64,000 nucleotides of DNA from JADYZU01 sp964540965 (GTDB taxonomy: Bacteria; Pseudomonadota; Alphaproteobacteria; Rhodobacterales; Rhodobacteraceae), in the NCBI GenBank assembly GCA_964540965.1, contig CAZIOT010000004.1:62001-126000 (forward strand). Direction: 5' to 3'. Positions 56,129-64,000 of this stretch are shown piece after piece (position 1 is the stretch's first letter; each line of letters opens with the position of its first letter). The translations under genes were made by a program, and so were the position numbers. Under the pieces are notes generated by a model. It was given only the letters and a program-made list of their open reading frames with translations, was not told where the DNA came from and did no database searches.

Positions 56129-56315
56129 CGGACGCCCCGCTGTTCATGGCCGCGGAGCCATTGCCTGCCCCTAGTGCTAGCCATCTGCCCCAAGGAACGT
56201 GGAAACCGCGCCCCCTGCCACAGAATATGGTGGGGGGCGGGCTTTGCTGTAAAGCAGTTTGTTGGGGATAAGGCGGGATCGGGCCACAAAATATGGGGGC
56301 AGCGGCCCGGAAAGA

Positions 56316-56558
56316 TCAGCCCCTGGCCTCGAGCGCGGCGATCCGGGCCTTCAGGGCCTCGTTCTCTTCCCGGGCAAGGCGGGCCATTTCGCGCACCGCG
56401 TCGAATTCCTCGCGCGTGACGAAATCGCGGTCGGCCAGCCAGCGGTCGATCAGCGATTTCATCGCGTTCTGCGCCTCGTCCCGGGCGCCCTGGGCCACGC
56501 CCATGGCATTGGTCATCAGTTTCGACAGGTCGTCGAGAATCTTGTTGCTGGTCTGCAT
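56316..56558 (-). CDS. ubiK: UbiK-family accessory factor
   Basis: This 80-residue, mostly helical protein has the BMFP pattern MQTSNKILDDLSKLMTNAMG, then REEFDAVREMARLAREENEA and LKARIAALEA, the last part a predicted coiled coil. UbiK helps ubiquinone synthesis by binding UbiJ and lipids in E. coli; in alphaproteobacteria the name is by homology. ATG at 56558 follows the family. It reads in the same direction as ybjN, separated by 187 bp with two similar AATATGG-containing strings. Confidence 0.85.
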   Translation of the reverse strand: MQTSNKILDDLSKLMTNAMGVAQGARDEAQNAMKSLIDRWLADRDFVTREEFDAVREMARLAREENEALKARIAALEARG

Positions 56559-56614
56559 CTGCGCCTCCGTGCCTTCTGTCGATATGGGGGCGGGCGGCCG
56601 GGGCCGCAAGCCGG

Positions 56615-57340
56615 TCAGCGCCGCCGGAAGGTCAGGTAATGCGGAGTGCGGCCTTCGCGGAACGCCTTCTGTTCATAGCGGGTCGACAGCCAGTCGTCCC
56701 AGGCCCGGTCCATCGGGTGATCCACCCGCGTGAACCCGGCGGGCGGCACCTCCTCGAGCGTCTGGCGGACGTAATCGGGGATGTCGGTCGCGACGCGGAA
56801 TTCGGCGTCCGGCGCCATGACCCGGTAGAGCGGGCCAAGATGGTCGGGGGTGACAAAGCGGCGGCGGTGGTGGCGCGCCTTGGGCCAGGGATCGGGATAG
56901 TTGAGAAAGGCCTTGGCGATGCTGGCATCGGGCAGCACGTCGAACAGGTCGCGCACATCGCCGGGATGCAGCGCCAGGTTGGTGACCCCGGCATCGCGGA
57001 TCTTGCCCAGAAGCATGGCGACGCCGTTGACGAAGGGCTCGGCCCCGATGATCGCCATCCCGGGGTGGCGGGCGGCCATGTGGACCAGGTGTTCGCCGCC
57101 GCCGAAACCGATTTCAAGCCAGATCGGGCGGTCGCCGAACCGGGCGCGCAGGTCGATCGGCAGCCGGTCGGGGTTTTCGGCCCAGCCGGCGCCGGTCAGC
57201 GTCAGCGGCCCGAGGTCATGCTCAAGCGCGGCTTTCTGGCCGGGGCGCAGGGTCTTGCCATGCACGCGGCCATAGAAATTGCGCCAGGGCGCGCCCGAGG
57301 GGTGGTGACGCGGGTCTTTCGGATTGACGGGATCGCTCAT
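56615..57340 (-). CDS. trmB: tRNA (guanosine(46)-N7)-methyltransferase TrmB
   Basis: TrmB methylates G46 in the variable loop of tRNA using S-adenosylmethionine. The 241-residue protein has the SAM loop IWLEIGFGGGEHLVHMAARH near residue 72, PFVNGVAMLLGKI near 100, and the catalytic-region signature FLNYPDPWPKARHHRRRFV near 145, then YEQKAFREGRTPHY close to the end. ATG at 57340 (MSDPVNPKDP) follows GGAGGG. It comes after metK and the second double-hairpin element, so SAM synthesis and a SAM user are neighbours. Confidence 0.96.
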   Translation of the reverse strand: MSDPVNPKDPRHHPSGAPWRNFYGRVHGKTLRPGQKAALEHDLGPLTLTGAGWAENPDRLPIDLRARFGDRPIWLEIGFGGGEHLVHMAARHPGMAIIGAEPFVNGVAMLLGKIRDAGVTNLALHPGDVRDLFDVLPDASIAKAFLNYPDPWPKARHHRRRFVTPDHLGPLYRVMAPDAEFRVATDIPDYVRQTLEEVPPAGFTRVDHPMDRAWDDWLSTRYEQKAFREGRTPHYLTFRRR

Positions 57341-57377
57341 GCGCGCCCTCCTAGGGCGGGCGATCCGGTGCCGCAAG

Positions 57378-57442
57378 GCGTTTTCCGCAACGGAAAACGC
57401 AAACGGAGCCCGCAGCGGGCTCCGTTCCGGCCCCTCGCACAG
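57378..57442. repeat. Double-hairpin intergenic element, copy 2
   Basis: GCGTTTTCCG-CAA-CGGAAAACGC is followed by AACGGAGCCCGC-A-GCGGGCTCCGTT and the tail CCGGCCCCTCGCACAGG. Order, arm sequences and tail match the copy after murD (10784-10848), and both lie just beyond the stop of a minus-strand gene in the same orientation. A terminator function is likely. Confidence 0.75.
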
Positions 57443-57451
57443 GAACCGACT

Positions 57452-58633
57452 TCAGACCGCGCGGCGCAGTGCGTCGGCCAGATCGGTGCGTTCCCACGAA
57501 AAGCCGCCGTCCTCTTCCGGGGCGCGGCCGAAATGGCCATAGGCGGACGTGCGGGCATAGATCGGGCGGTTCAGGCCCAGTTGCAGGCGGATGCCGCGCG
57601 GGGTCAGGTCCATGACCTGATCGAGCGCGCGTTCCACCGCCGCCGCGTCGACAGCGCCGGTCCCGTGCAGGTCGGCATAGATCGACAGCGGCCGCGCCAC
57701 GCCGATGGCATAGGACAGCTGGATCGTGCAGCGGTCGGCCAGCCCCGCCGCCACCACGTTCTTGGCCAGATAGCGCGCGGCATAGGCGGCCGAGCGGTCG
57801 ACCTTGGTCGGATCCTTGCCCGAGAAGGCACCGCCGCCATGCGGCGCGGCGCCGCCATAGGTGTCGACGATGATCTTGCGCCCGGTCAGGCCCGCGTCGC
57901 CATCCGGCCCGCCGATGACGAAACAGCCGGTCGGGTTGATCCACCATTGCGTCGCATCGGTCAGCCAGCCCTCGGGCAGGACGTCGCGGATATGGGGTTC
58001 GACGATGGCGCGGATGTCGGCCGACGATTGCGCCTCGCTCTCGTGCTGGGTCGACAGCACGATCGAGGTGACCTCGACCGGCTTGCCGCCGGCATAGCGC
58101 AGCGAGAGCTGCGACTTGGCGTCGGGGCGCAGCAACGGCTCGGCGCCGGATTTGCGCACCTCGGCCAGGCGGCGCAGGATGGCATGGGCATACTGGATCG
58201 GCGCCGGCATCAGATCCGGCGTCTCGCGCGTGGCATAGCCGAACATGATGCCCTGGTCGCCGGCACCTTCGTCCTTGCCTTCGCGGGCATCGACGCCCTG
58301 GGCGATATGCGCGGATTGTTCGTGCAGAAGGTTCGTCACCTCGACGGTGCGCCAGTGGAACTTGTCCTGTTCATAGCCGATGTCGCGGATCGCATCGCGG
58401 ACGATGCTGTCCACCCGGTCCTTCATCTCGAGCAGTTTCGCCTGATCCGACAGGCCGACCTCGCCGCCGACAACGACGCGGTTGGTGGTGGCAAAGGTTT
58501 CGCAGGCGACCCGTGCCTCGGGCTGAACGGTCAGGAAGGCGTCAAGGACGGAATCGGAAATCCGGTCGCACAATTTGTCGGGATGCCCCTCGGACACGGA
58601 TTCCGAGGTGAACACATAGTCGAGACGGGACAT
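57452..58633 (-). CDS. metK: S-adenosylmethionine synthetase MetK
   Basis: MetK makes S-adenosylmethionine from methionine and ATP. The 393-residue protein has the N-terminal FTSESVSEGHPDKLCDRISD, the block GEVGLSDQAKLLEM (shorter than the common GE loop), GAGDQGIMFGYAT near residue 123, and the P-loop-like GGGAFSGKDPTKVDRSAAY near 265. ATG at 58633 is confirmed by its leader: a SAM-SAH riboswitch ends 8 bases before it and includes its ribosome-binding GGAG. High SAM should therefore shut its translation. Confidence 0.97.
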   Translation of the reverse strand: MSRLDYVFTSESVSEGHPDKLCDRISDSVLDAFLTVQPEARVACETFATTNRVVVGGEVGLSDQAKLLEMKDRVDSIVRDAIRDIGYEQDKFHWRTVEVTNLLHEQSAHIAQGVDAREGKDEGAGDQGIMFGYATRETPDLMPAPIQYAHAILRRLAEVRKSGAEPLLRPDAKSQLSLRYAGGKPVEVTSIVLSTQHESEAQSSADIRAIVEPHIRDVLPEGWLTDATQWWINPTGCFVIGGPDGDAGLTGRKIIVDTYGGAAPHGGGAFSGKDPTKVDRSAAYAARYLAKNVVAAGLADRCTIQLSYAIGVARPLSIYADLHGTGAVDAAAVERALDQVMDLTPRGIRLQLGLNRPIYARTSAYGHFGRAPEEDGGFSWERTDLADALRRAV

Positions 58634-58640
58634 GGGGAAC

Positions 58641-58686
58641 GCTCCATTGGATTTGACCCGCCACGCCAGGAAGCCGTTGTGACGGG
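58641..58686 (-). promoter_or_regulatory. SAM-SAH riboswitch controlling metK
   Basis: Read on the minus strand, the core CACAACGGCTTCCTGGCGTG forms a stem (GTCAC/GTGGC) with the loop segment GCTTC, and 18 bases later comes TGGAGC. GCTTC can pair with GGAGC as an H-type pseudoknot, which hides the Shine-Dalgarno GGAG of metK. This compact form, directly before metK, is the SAM-SAH class known from Rhodobacterales. It acts on translation, so no terminator is expected, and none is seen. Confidence 0.9.
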
Positions 58687-58700
58687 ATTGTGGGATTGGC

Positions 58701-60212
58701 CTATCGTTCCGGGAGGCCGGGGTCAATGGCGCTGCGCCTGCGGGCGACAAGCAGCACCAGCCAGGCCGCGATCAGGGCCGCCACGGGCCAGTCGCCGCTG
58801 CGGGAATAGGGCGTCGGCGGCAGGGCCGCGGGCAGCGCCGCGTCGATGCGGCCGGCGTTGCCAAGGGGCAGGCTGTCGACCACCCCTCCCCGCGCGTCGA
58901 TCACCGCCGAGACGCCGGTATTGGCCGCCCGCACCATCGGCAACCCGGTCTCGATCGCGCGCAGGCGGCCCAACGCCAGATGCTGATAGGGGCCGGCGAA
59001 ACGGCCGAACCAGGCGTCATTCGTCACCACCATCAGGAACCGCGGCCGTTCCGGCGCGGCAAGGATTTCCTGCGGGAAGATGGTTTCATAGCAGATCAGC
59101 GGCATCGCGGTGCCGATGCCGGGAATGGCGATCACCGCCGGCCCGGTGCCTGCGGCATAGCCGCCGCCCTCGGCCGCGGCGAGGCCGCGGATACCGAAGC
59201 GCGCCATCAGATCGCCGAAGGGGACGTATTCGCCGAAGGGCACAAGGTGATGCTTGTCATAGGTCGCAGCCACGCTGCCATCGGGCTGCAGCAGGACCAG
59301 ACTGTTGTAGTAGAACGGGCCTTCGTCGCGCATCACCCCCAGCACCACCGGCGCGCCCTGCCCGGCGGCGGCGATCACCGGCAGGACATCCGTCATACTG
59401 TCGAGAAGCCAGGGCAGCGCGGTTTCCGGCCAGACCACCAGATCGGGGGCGTCGGGTTCGGCCGACAGGTCAAGCAGGCGGCGGGAATAGTGCGGGATCT
59501 GGTCGGGGTTGTCCTTGTCGGCCTGCGCGACATTCGGTTGCACCAGGCGGATCACCGGCGCCCCGGGGTCGGGCTGCGGCGCCGGGCCGGGGGCAAGCGC
59601 CAGATCGGCGGCAACCACCGCCAGCAGCGGCAGCGCCGCCATGGCCTTGCCCGCCGGCGTCGGCCGGGCCGCCGCGACGGCGACCAGCCCGGCCGCCACC
59701 AGCGTCACGAGAGTCAGCCCCTGCGCCCCCCACAGCGCCGCGGTCTGCCCCAGCCCGCTGCCGATCCAGACATGGCCGACCAGGGCCCAGGGAAAGCCGG
59801 TGAAGATATAGGACCGCAGCAGTTCCGCCGCCGCCAGCGCCGGGACCAGCGCCAAAGGTCGGCGCAGGGCGGTTGCCCCGGCAAAGGCCGCGCCCCAGAA
59901 CAGCGCCAGCCCGCCGGTCATGAAGATCAGGCCGAACGGCGCCATCCAGCCATGCCGGTCGGGATCGACCAGGAACGGGTTGAAAATCCAGTGGATGGTG
60001 ACAAGGAAATAGCCAAAGCCCGCCAGCCAGCCGCGGGCAAAGCCCGCGCGCCAGCCCGGGGGCAGCCCCAGCCAGATCAGCGCGGCCAGCGCCACAAGCG
60101 TCGCCCAGGGCAGGCCGAAGGGCACCTGCCCCAGCCCCGCCACCGCGCCCAGGGCAAAGGGCAGCGCCAGCCGCACCGGGCGGGACAGGCCGGATAGGCG
60201 GTCAGCCATCAT
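58701..60212 (-). CDS. lnt: Apolipoprotein N-acyltransferase Lnt
   Basis: Lnt adds the third acyl chain to lipoproteins in the inner membrane. The 503-residue protein has about seven hydrophobic segments in its first 200 residues and then a nitrilase domain. The catalytic triad is visible as the glutamate in VWPETALPWLL near residue 265, the lysine in VATYDKHHLVPFGEYVPFGD near 317, and the cysteine in MPLICYETIFPQEI near 375, followed by NDAWFGRFAGPYQHL. It overlaps the corC stop by 11 bp. The window also encodes a lipoprotein that is a potential substrate. Confidence 0.96.
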   Translation of the reverse strand: MMADRLSGLSRPVRLALPFALGAVAGLGQVPFGLPWATLVALAALIWLGLPPGWRAGFARGWLAGFGYFLVTIHWIFNPFLVDPDRHGWMAPFGLIFMTGGLALFWGAAFAGATALRRPLALVPALAAAELLRSYIFTGFPWALVGHVWIGSGLGQTAALWGAQGLTLVTLVAAGLVAVAAARPTPAGKAMAALPLLAVVAADLALAPGPAPQPDPGAPVIRLVQPNVAQADKDNPDQIPHYSRRLLDLSAEPDAPDLVVWPETALPWLLDSMTDVLPVIAAAGQGAPVVLGVMRDEGPFYYNSLVLLQPDGSVAATYDKHHLVPFGEYVPFGDLMARFGIRGLAAAEGGGYAAGTGPAVIAIPGIGTAMPLICYETIFPQEILAAPERPRFLMVVTNDAWFGRFAGPYQHLALGRLRAIETGLPMVRAANTGVSAVIDARGGVVDSLPLGNAGRIDAALPAALPPTPYSRSGDWPVAALIAAWLVLLVARRRSAIDPGLPER

Positions 60213-61113
60213 CCTCGGGCAGGATCCAGTCCTGCGGCAGACGCACGCGCAGGCGCAGGATGCGGCGGGGATCGGCGTCGATCACCTCGAACTCGGGGCC
60301 GTCGGGATGGACGATGACCTCGCCCTTGCCGGGAACATGGCCGGCAAGCATGAAAACAAGGCCGCCCAATGTGTCGATATCCTCGGCGTCGATGCGCGCG
60401 TGAGCGGTCAGGGCGTGGCCGATGGCGCGTTCGAACTCCTCGACCTCGGTCGTCGCTTGCGCCAGCCAGATGCCGGGGCGTTCCTCGTGGAAGGCGGCGT
60501 CGGTTTCGTCGTCATGTTCGTCGTCGATGGCGCCGACCACGGTTTCGACCAGATCCTCGATCGTCACCAGCCCGTCGGTGCCGCCGTATTCGTCGATCAC
60601 CAGCGCCATATGGGTGCGCTCGGCCTGCATCTTCTGCAGAAGGACGCTTGCCTGCATCGAGGGCGGCACGAACAGCAGCGGCCGCAACAGGGCGCGCAGG
60701 TCGAATTCGGTCGCCTCGGCGCGGAAACCGTGGCGCAGCGCAAAGTCCTTGAGGTTCACAAGGCCGATCGCGTGGTCCAGCTCGCCGTCATAGACCGGAA
60801 TCCGGGTCAGGCCGGTGTCGCGAAACGTCGTCACCAGATCGTCGAAGGCGATGGTGACGGGGACAGCGACGATCTCGGTCTTGGGCACGGCCACGTCATC
60901 GACCCGCAGCTTGCGCAGGTTGAGGATGCCGGGCATCGGCAGGGTGGCATGAAGCGCGGGGGCGGCCACGGGGGTTGCGGGTTCGGGCGGGGCGAACACC
61001 TCGCGCAGGCGGGAAAACAGCCCGCCGCGACTTTGGCCGCCGGAAGGGTCGGGTTCGTCGGCGTCCGCGGAATCGGACAAGGGTCCGGCGGGCGCATCAG
61101 GGGTATAGGCCAT
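60202..61113 (-). CDS. CorC/hemolysin-family CBS-pair protein
   Basis: This 303-residue cytoplasmic protein has two CBS domains (GLTRIPVYDGELDHAIGLVN near residue 125 and MALVIDEYGGTDGLVTIEDL near 185) and a C-terminal CorC/HlyC transporter-associated domain (DTLGGLVFMLAGHVPGKGE). There is no DUF21 membrane part, so it is the short CorC type. CorC proteins are linked to magnesium or cobalt efflux; YbeX in E. coli also affects ribosomes, in the same phoH-ybeY-lnt neighbourhood. ATG at 61113 follows AAGGAAGGAG. Confidence 0.93.
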   Translation of the reverse strand: MAYTPDAPAGPLSDSADADEPDPSGGQSRGGLFSRLREVFAPPEPATPVAAPALHATLPMPGILNLRKLRVDDVAVPKTEIVAVPVTIAFDDLVTTFRDTGLTRIPVYDGELDHAIGLVNLKDFALRHGFRAEATEFDLRALLRPLLFVPPSMQASVLLQKMQAERTHMALVIDEYGGTDGLVTIEDLVETVVGAIDDEHDDETDAAFHEERPGIWLAQATTEVEEFERAIGHALTAHARIDAEDIDTLGGLVFMLAGHVPGKGEVIVHPDGPEFEVIDADPRRILRLRVRLPQDWILPEDDG

Positions 61114-61159
61114 GGTCTCCTTCCTTGCGGGGACGGTCGGGCCGCCCCCGGAGTGCGAA

Positions 61160-61657
61160 TCACGCCGCCTGATATGGGTCCGCGACACCCAGTTTGCCAA
61201 GCACCCCGGTTTCGATCCCTTCCATCAGCGCGGCATCCGCGTCGCGTTCATGGTCGAAACCCAGAAGATGCAGTGTGCCATGCACCAGAAGATGCAGGGC
61301 ATGGTCGGTCAGGGTCTTGCCCGCCGCCTCGGCCTCGGCCGCGCAGGTTTCCCAGGCGATGGCGATGTCGCCAAGCTCGGGATCGCCGCCCGCCGCGGGC
61401 AGGCGCGGCATGGCGCCGGCGACTGCCGCGCCGCGTTCGGCCGAAGGCCAGGACAGCACATTGGTCGGTTGCGGCTTGCCGCGGAAATCGGCGTTCAGTT
61501 CGGCAATCCGGGCGTCGTTGCAGGCCAGAAGGCTGATCTCGAACGCCTCGGGATCAAGGTGCAGATGGTCCAGCACCGCCCGCGCTGCGGTATCGGCAAG
61601 CCGGTCAAGATCCAGCGCGTCCCAGCGGTGGTCCTCGGTCAGGCAATCGACGATCAT
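61160..61657 (-). CDS. ybeY: Endoribonuclease YbeY
   Basis: YbeY is a zinc-dependent RNase that matures the 3' end of 16S rRNA and takes part in ribosome quality control. The 165-residue protein has the metal motif LLVHGTLHLLGFDHERD near residue 130 (HGxLHLxGxDH), LNADFRGKPQPTNVLSWPS near 59 and GDIAIAWETC near 100. ATG at 61657 (MIVDCLTEDHRW) fits; the frame continues upstream to 61702 inside the phoH stop region. It follows phoH by 16 bp. Confidence 0.96.
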   Translation of the reverse strand: MIVDCLTEDHRWDALDLDRLADTAARAVLDHLHLDPEAFEISLLACNDARIAELNADFRGKPQPTNVLSWPSAERGAAVAGAMPRLPAAGGDPELGDIAIAWETCAAEAEAAGKTLTDHALHLLVHGTLHLLGFDHERDADAALMEGIETGVLGKLGVADPYQAA

Positions 61658-61673
61658 GGACGGCTGCGCCCCA

Positions 61674-62663
61674 CTATCCCTGGCTTTCGGCATCGGCATC
61701 ATAGGCGGCGATGATCTGCGCCACCAGCGGATGCCGCACCACGTCTTTCGCGGTGAAATAGTTGAAGCTGATCCGGTCGATGCCCTTGAGCAGCCGCTCG
61801 GCCTCGACCAGGCCGGAATTGGTGCCGCGCGGCAGGTCGATCTGGGTGCGGTCGCCGGTGATGACCATGCGGCTGCCTTCGCCCAGACGGGTCAGGAACA
61901 TCTTCATCTGCATCGTGGTGGCGTTCTGCGCCTCGTCCAGCACGACATAGGCGTTCGACAGCGTGCGGCCGCGCATGAAGGCCAGGGGCGCGATCTCGAT
62001 CACCTTTTCCTCGAGCATCTTCTGCACCTGCTTTTGCGGCAGGAAATCGTTCAGCGCGTCATAAAGCGGCTGCATGTAGGGATCGACCTTTTCCTTCATG
62101 TCGCCGGGCAGGAAACCAAGCCGCTCGCCCGCCTCGACCGCCGGACGGCTGAGGACGATCCTGTCGACATGGCCGCCAAGGAACATCGAGACGCCGACCG
62201 CGACGGCCAGATAGGTCTTGCCGGTGCCGGCAGGGCCAATGCCGAAGGCCAGCTCATGCTCGTGCAGGTTGCGGACATAGGCCTTTTGCGCCTCGGTCCT
62301 CGGTTCGACCAGCTTGCGGCGGGTCTGGATTTCCACCCGGCCGCCTTCTGCAAACATTTCCATCTGCCGCCCCGTTGCTGCCGCCGCTGCCGGCCCGCCC
62401 ATGCGCAATTCGCGGTCGATGTCGGCGCGGTCGACGCTGCGCCCCGCCTCGAGCCTTGCATAAAGCGCGTTCAGCACCCGTGCCGCCGCCTTCTGCCCCT
62501 CGAGGTCGCCGATCACCGACAACCGGTTGCCGCGGTGCAGGACATGGACCTGAAGCCGGTCCTCTATCATGGCAAGGTTGCGGTCGTATTCGCCGCAGAG
62601 CAGCGCCAGATGACGGTTGTCGGGAAATTCGAGGATCGTCTCGGACGGCGTGGCAATGGTCAA
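61674..62663 (-). CDS. PhoH-like ATPase (YbeZ)
   Basis: This 329-residue PhoH/YbeZ protein is a P-loop ATPase that works with YbeY on RNA. An N-terminal KH-like segment (VIGDLEGQKAAARVLNALYA near residue 55) precedes the Walker A FGIGPAGTGKTYLAVAVGV near 137 and the Walker B AYVVLDEAQNATTMQMKMFL near 233, with RMVITGDRTQIDLPRG. No ATG fits; TTG at 62663, with GGAGA five bases before it, gives the usual N-terminus (TIATPSETILEFPDN). The gene heads the phoH-ybeY-corC-lnt run. Confidence 0.93.
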   Translation of the reverse strand: MTIATPSETILEFPDNRHLALLCGEYDRNLAMIEDRLQVHVLHRGNRLSVIGDLEGQKAAARVLNALYARLEAGRSVDRADIDRELRMGGPAAAAATGRQMEMFAEGGRVEIQTRRKLVEPRTEAQKAYVRNLHEHELAFGIGPAGTGKTYLAVAVGVSMFLGGHVDRIVLSRPAVEAGERLGFLPGDMKEKVDPYMQPLYDALNDFLPQKQVQKMLEEKVIEIAPLAFMRGRTLSNAYVVLDEAQNATTMQMKMFLTRLGEGSRMVITGDRTQIDLPRGTNSGLVEAERLLKGIDRISFNYFTAKDVVRHPLVAQIIAAYDADAESQG

Positions 62664-62749
62664 ACAGGTCTCCCTTGCTTCTGGGGTCAGGGTGGCAACT
62701 TCCCGGGGCCGTGACAAGTCAGCCTGACGCCCATGACACCGAAATGACG

Positions 62750-62776
62750 AAAAAGGCCGCGGACGGTTCCGCGGCC
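62750..62776 (-). terminator. Intrinsic terminator after the OmpA-lipoprotein pair
   Basis: Minus strand: GGCCGCGGA-ACCG-TCCGCGGCC followed directly by TTTTT. It lies 65 bp after the lipoprotein stop and before phoH, so it separates the two operons. Confidence 0.9.
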
Positions 62777-62840
62777 TTGCCAATTTCAGGGCAGTCCCCG
62801 CCACGCCACCGGGCGGGCCGGACCTGTGCCGTGCCGGTGG

Positions 62841-63236
62841 TCAGTTGGCGCGAGCGCCAATCAGCGCACCATAAGCCCCGCCGCTGGAGGTGGGGATCCA
62901 GTCGCGGATGCCGGCATCGGGCGTCTGGTATTCGCGCACGACCGAGCCGGGCGGGTAGAGGTTGTTGCAGATCGGCAGCCCGGTCACGGCATCGCGCCGG
63001 CGGCCGGCATAACCTTCGACGCCATCGTCCATCAGCCAGGCCTGGCAGCCATCGGGGTCATAGGCCACCGCCGGCATGGTTTCGGACGCCAGTGGCACGC
63101 TGTCGGTGCCCTGGTCATAGGGCCGCGCGATCACCGGCAATTCGCCGTTCGGGCCGATACCGGGGTTCGGAGCGAGACAGCCCGAGAGCGCAAGGCCCAC
63201 GACGACCATCAAGGGAGCGGTCAGGAACCTTGCCAT
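62841..63236 (-). CDS. Small outer-membrane lipoprotein with Cys-rich motif
   Basis: This 131-residue protein has a lipoprotein signal: a basic start, a hydrophobic stretch and the lipobox VGLALSGC with the lipidated cysteine at about 20. Residues 60-90 carry YDPDGCQAWLMDDGVEGYAG and TGLPIC, a two-cysteine motif also found in the adjacent OmpA-like protein (APDGCMYWYADGGIEGY, TGLPVC). The C-terminus is Gly- and Ala-rich. It begins 1 bp after the ompA stop, so the pair is co-translated. Function is unknown; the shared motif suggests the two proteins do related work in the envelope. Confidence 0.85.
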   Translation of the reverse strand: MARFLTAPLMVVVGLALSGCLAPNPGIGPNGELPVIARPYDQGTDSVPLASETMPAVAYDPDGCQAWLMDDGVEGYAGRRRDAVTGLPICNNLYPPGSVVREYQTPDAGIRDWIPTSSGGAYGALIGARAN

Positions 63237-63237
63237 C

Positions 63238-63807
63238 TTACCACCTGTAGCAAACGATTTCGACGCGACGGTTCTGGGTCATGCCCTCGGCCGTCGAATT
63301 GGTCGCCCGCGGCCGGGTTTCCCCGAAACCGATCACCCGTTCGACCACCACACCCGCCTCGCGCGCCACCTGATAGACGGAATTGGCACGGCGTTCCGAC
63401 AGGGCCTGGTTGTATTCAAGCGAGGCCCGCGCGTCGGTGTGGCCATAGATCGAATACGAGAACGCCCCCGAGGAGCGGAAGAAGTCCAGCAGCCGGCGGT
63501 GCCCTTCGGCGGTCAGCGTATGGCCGTCGGTCGGGAACAAGGTGTCGGTCGGGGCGACAAGGCAGGTGTCGACCTGAAGGCAGACCGGCAGGCCGGTTTC
63601 CGGATCAACCCGGTCAAGCATGTAGCCTTCGATCCCGCCATCGGCATACCAGTACATGCAGCCATCGGGGGCGACCCAGACGCCCCAGTCGATCAGCGCC
63701 TGCGCCGACGGCAGTTGCTGGGCGGTTGCGGCCGCCGTACCCAGCGACAGGGCAGCCATTGCCACCGCCGCAATCCCCATCCGCGTTTTCCTCATCGCCT
63801 CCGCCAT
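63238..63807 (-). CDS. OmpA-family protein with Cys-rich N-terminal motif
   Basis: This 189-residue exported protein has a signal peptide (MRKTRMGIAAVAMAALSLG, AxA near residue 27), an N-terminal segment with APDGCMYWYADGGIEGY and ETGLPVC, and a C-terminal OmpA domain. The OmpA domain shows YSIYGHTDARASLEYNQALS, then ERRANSVYQ and TQNRRVEIV, the peptidoglycan-binding pattern with the conserved aspartate and arginine. It should anchor to peptidoglycan in the periplasm. Starts at 63807 and 63795 are both possible. It heads the two-gene operon that ends at the terminator at 62750. Confidence 0.9.
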   Translation of the reverse strand: MAEAMRKTRMGIAAVAMAALSLGTAAATAQQLPSAQALIDWGVWVAPDGCMYWYADGGIEGYMLDRVDPETGLPVCLQVDTCLVAPTDTLFPTDGHTLTAEGHRRLLDFFRSSGAFSYSIYGHTDARASLEYNQALSERRANSVYQVAREAGVVVERVIGFGETRPRATNSTAEGMTQNRRVEIVCYRW

Positions 63808-64000
63808 CCCCCGTAATCCGCGCCGGACCAGATCGCGACGCCTTCACAACACCATTCGGCACGCAGGGTGCGGCCGTTACGTCAAGGTGTCACGCGGATT
63901 CATGGTCAATGCAACAGGAAATACCCAAGGATTGTTGGCCGGTTCGAAACATTCCACAGGATTTGGGGCCGCTGTGCGAAATCCCGCACCGGAATGCGGC
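63808..64000. other. Upstream region of the OmpA-like gene
   Basis: These 193 bases to the window edge hold no open gene that I can support. They should contain the promoter of the ompA-lipoprotein operon, but no clear -35/-10 pair could be placed. Confidence 0.5.

Noticed and set aside
56639..59803. A 1054-codon plus-strand frame opposite trmB, metK and part of lnt
   Set aside because: Antisense to conserved genes and across the SAM-SAH riboswitch; composition is typical of GC-rich shadow frames.
1..64000. tRNA or rRNA genes
   Set aside because: No cloverleaf-like segments with the expected TTCGA-type arms or rRNA core sequences were noticed on either strand; a dedicated scan was not possible.

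Overview
The window is a 64-kb piece of a GC-rich alphaproteobacterial chromosome, very probably from the Rhodobacterales (Paracoccus/Rhodobacter relatives). The evidence is the gene order of the division and cell-wall (dcw) cluster, DUF2484 genes next to murC, Hint_2 and DUF1127 proteins, an fdsGBA-type formate dehydrogenase, and three RNA features typical of this group: a SAM-SAH riboswitch before metK, a terminator-ended leader before mraZ, and CCUCCUCCC-loop hairpins (CcsR/cuckoo type) after a DUF1127 gene. It is draft sequence with three N gaps, at 19239-19248 (inside ftsL), 23601-23700 (inside the hairpin array) and 53313-53322 (next to homopolymer runs).

1-20920, minus strand: the dcw cluster, read from right to left as mraZ, rsmH, ftsL, ftsI, murE, murF, mraY, a DUF2161 nuclease-like gene, murD, ftsW, murG, murC, four tiny membrane-protein genes, murB, ddl and ftsQ (cut by the window edge). 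Two plus-strand islands interrupt it: an ArsR/SRPBCC/flavoprotein set at 8785-10783 and a Hint-domain protein at 2610-3707. A roughly 300-nt leader with a terminator hairpin and a five-fold 10-bp GGG array (candidate MraZ boxes) precedes mraZ.

21691-28194: mrp, then a heat-shock-type promoter, DUF1127 protein and CCUCCUCCC hairpin array, followed by a BenE transporter, a rhodanese, ptsP (EI-Ntr) and an acetyltransferase.

28196-41525: a catabolic and uptake locus. An ABC importer (Tat-exported binding protein, two permeases, two different ATPases), a Gfo/Idh dehydrogenase, a TIM-barrel isomerase, a DUF4432 epimerase, a MocE-type Rieske ferredoxin, a PanB-like protein and an SDR dehydrogenase lie on the minus strand. 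A LacI regulator and a MocD-like membrane oxygenase flank them. The substrate is unknown; the Moc-like redox genes suggest oxidative attack, perhaps O-demethylation, of a sugar or cyclitol.

41635-53229: YbaK, an ArsR/DUF1801/SRPBCC operon, a LysR regulator with two dyads before the fds operon (fdsG, fdsB, a DUF4287 gene, fdsA, fdhD, fdsD), a frameshifted RTX protein, a CII-like regulator and thymidine kinase.

53468-64000, minus strand: 2-hydroxyacid dehydrogenase, CsaA, ProC, YbjN, UbiK, then the conserved phoH-ybeY-corC-lnt-metK-trmB series, and at the right edge an OmpA-like protein paired with a small lipoprotein that shares its cysteine motif.
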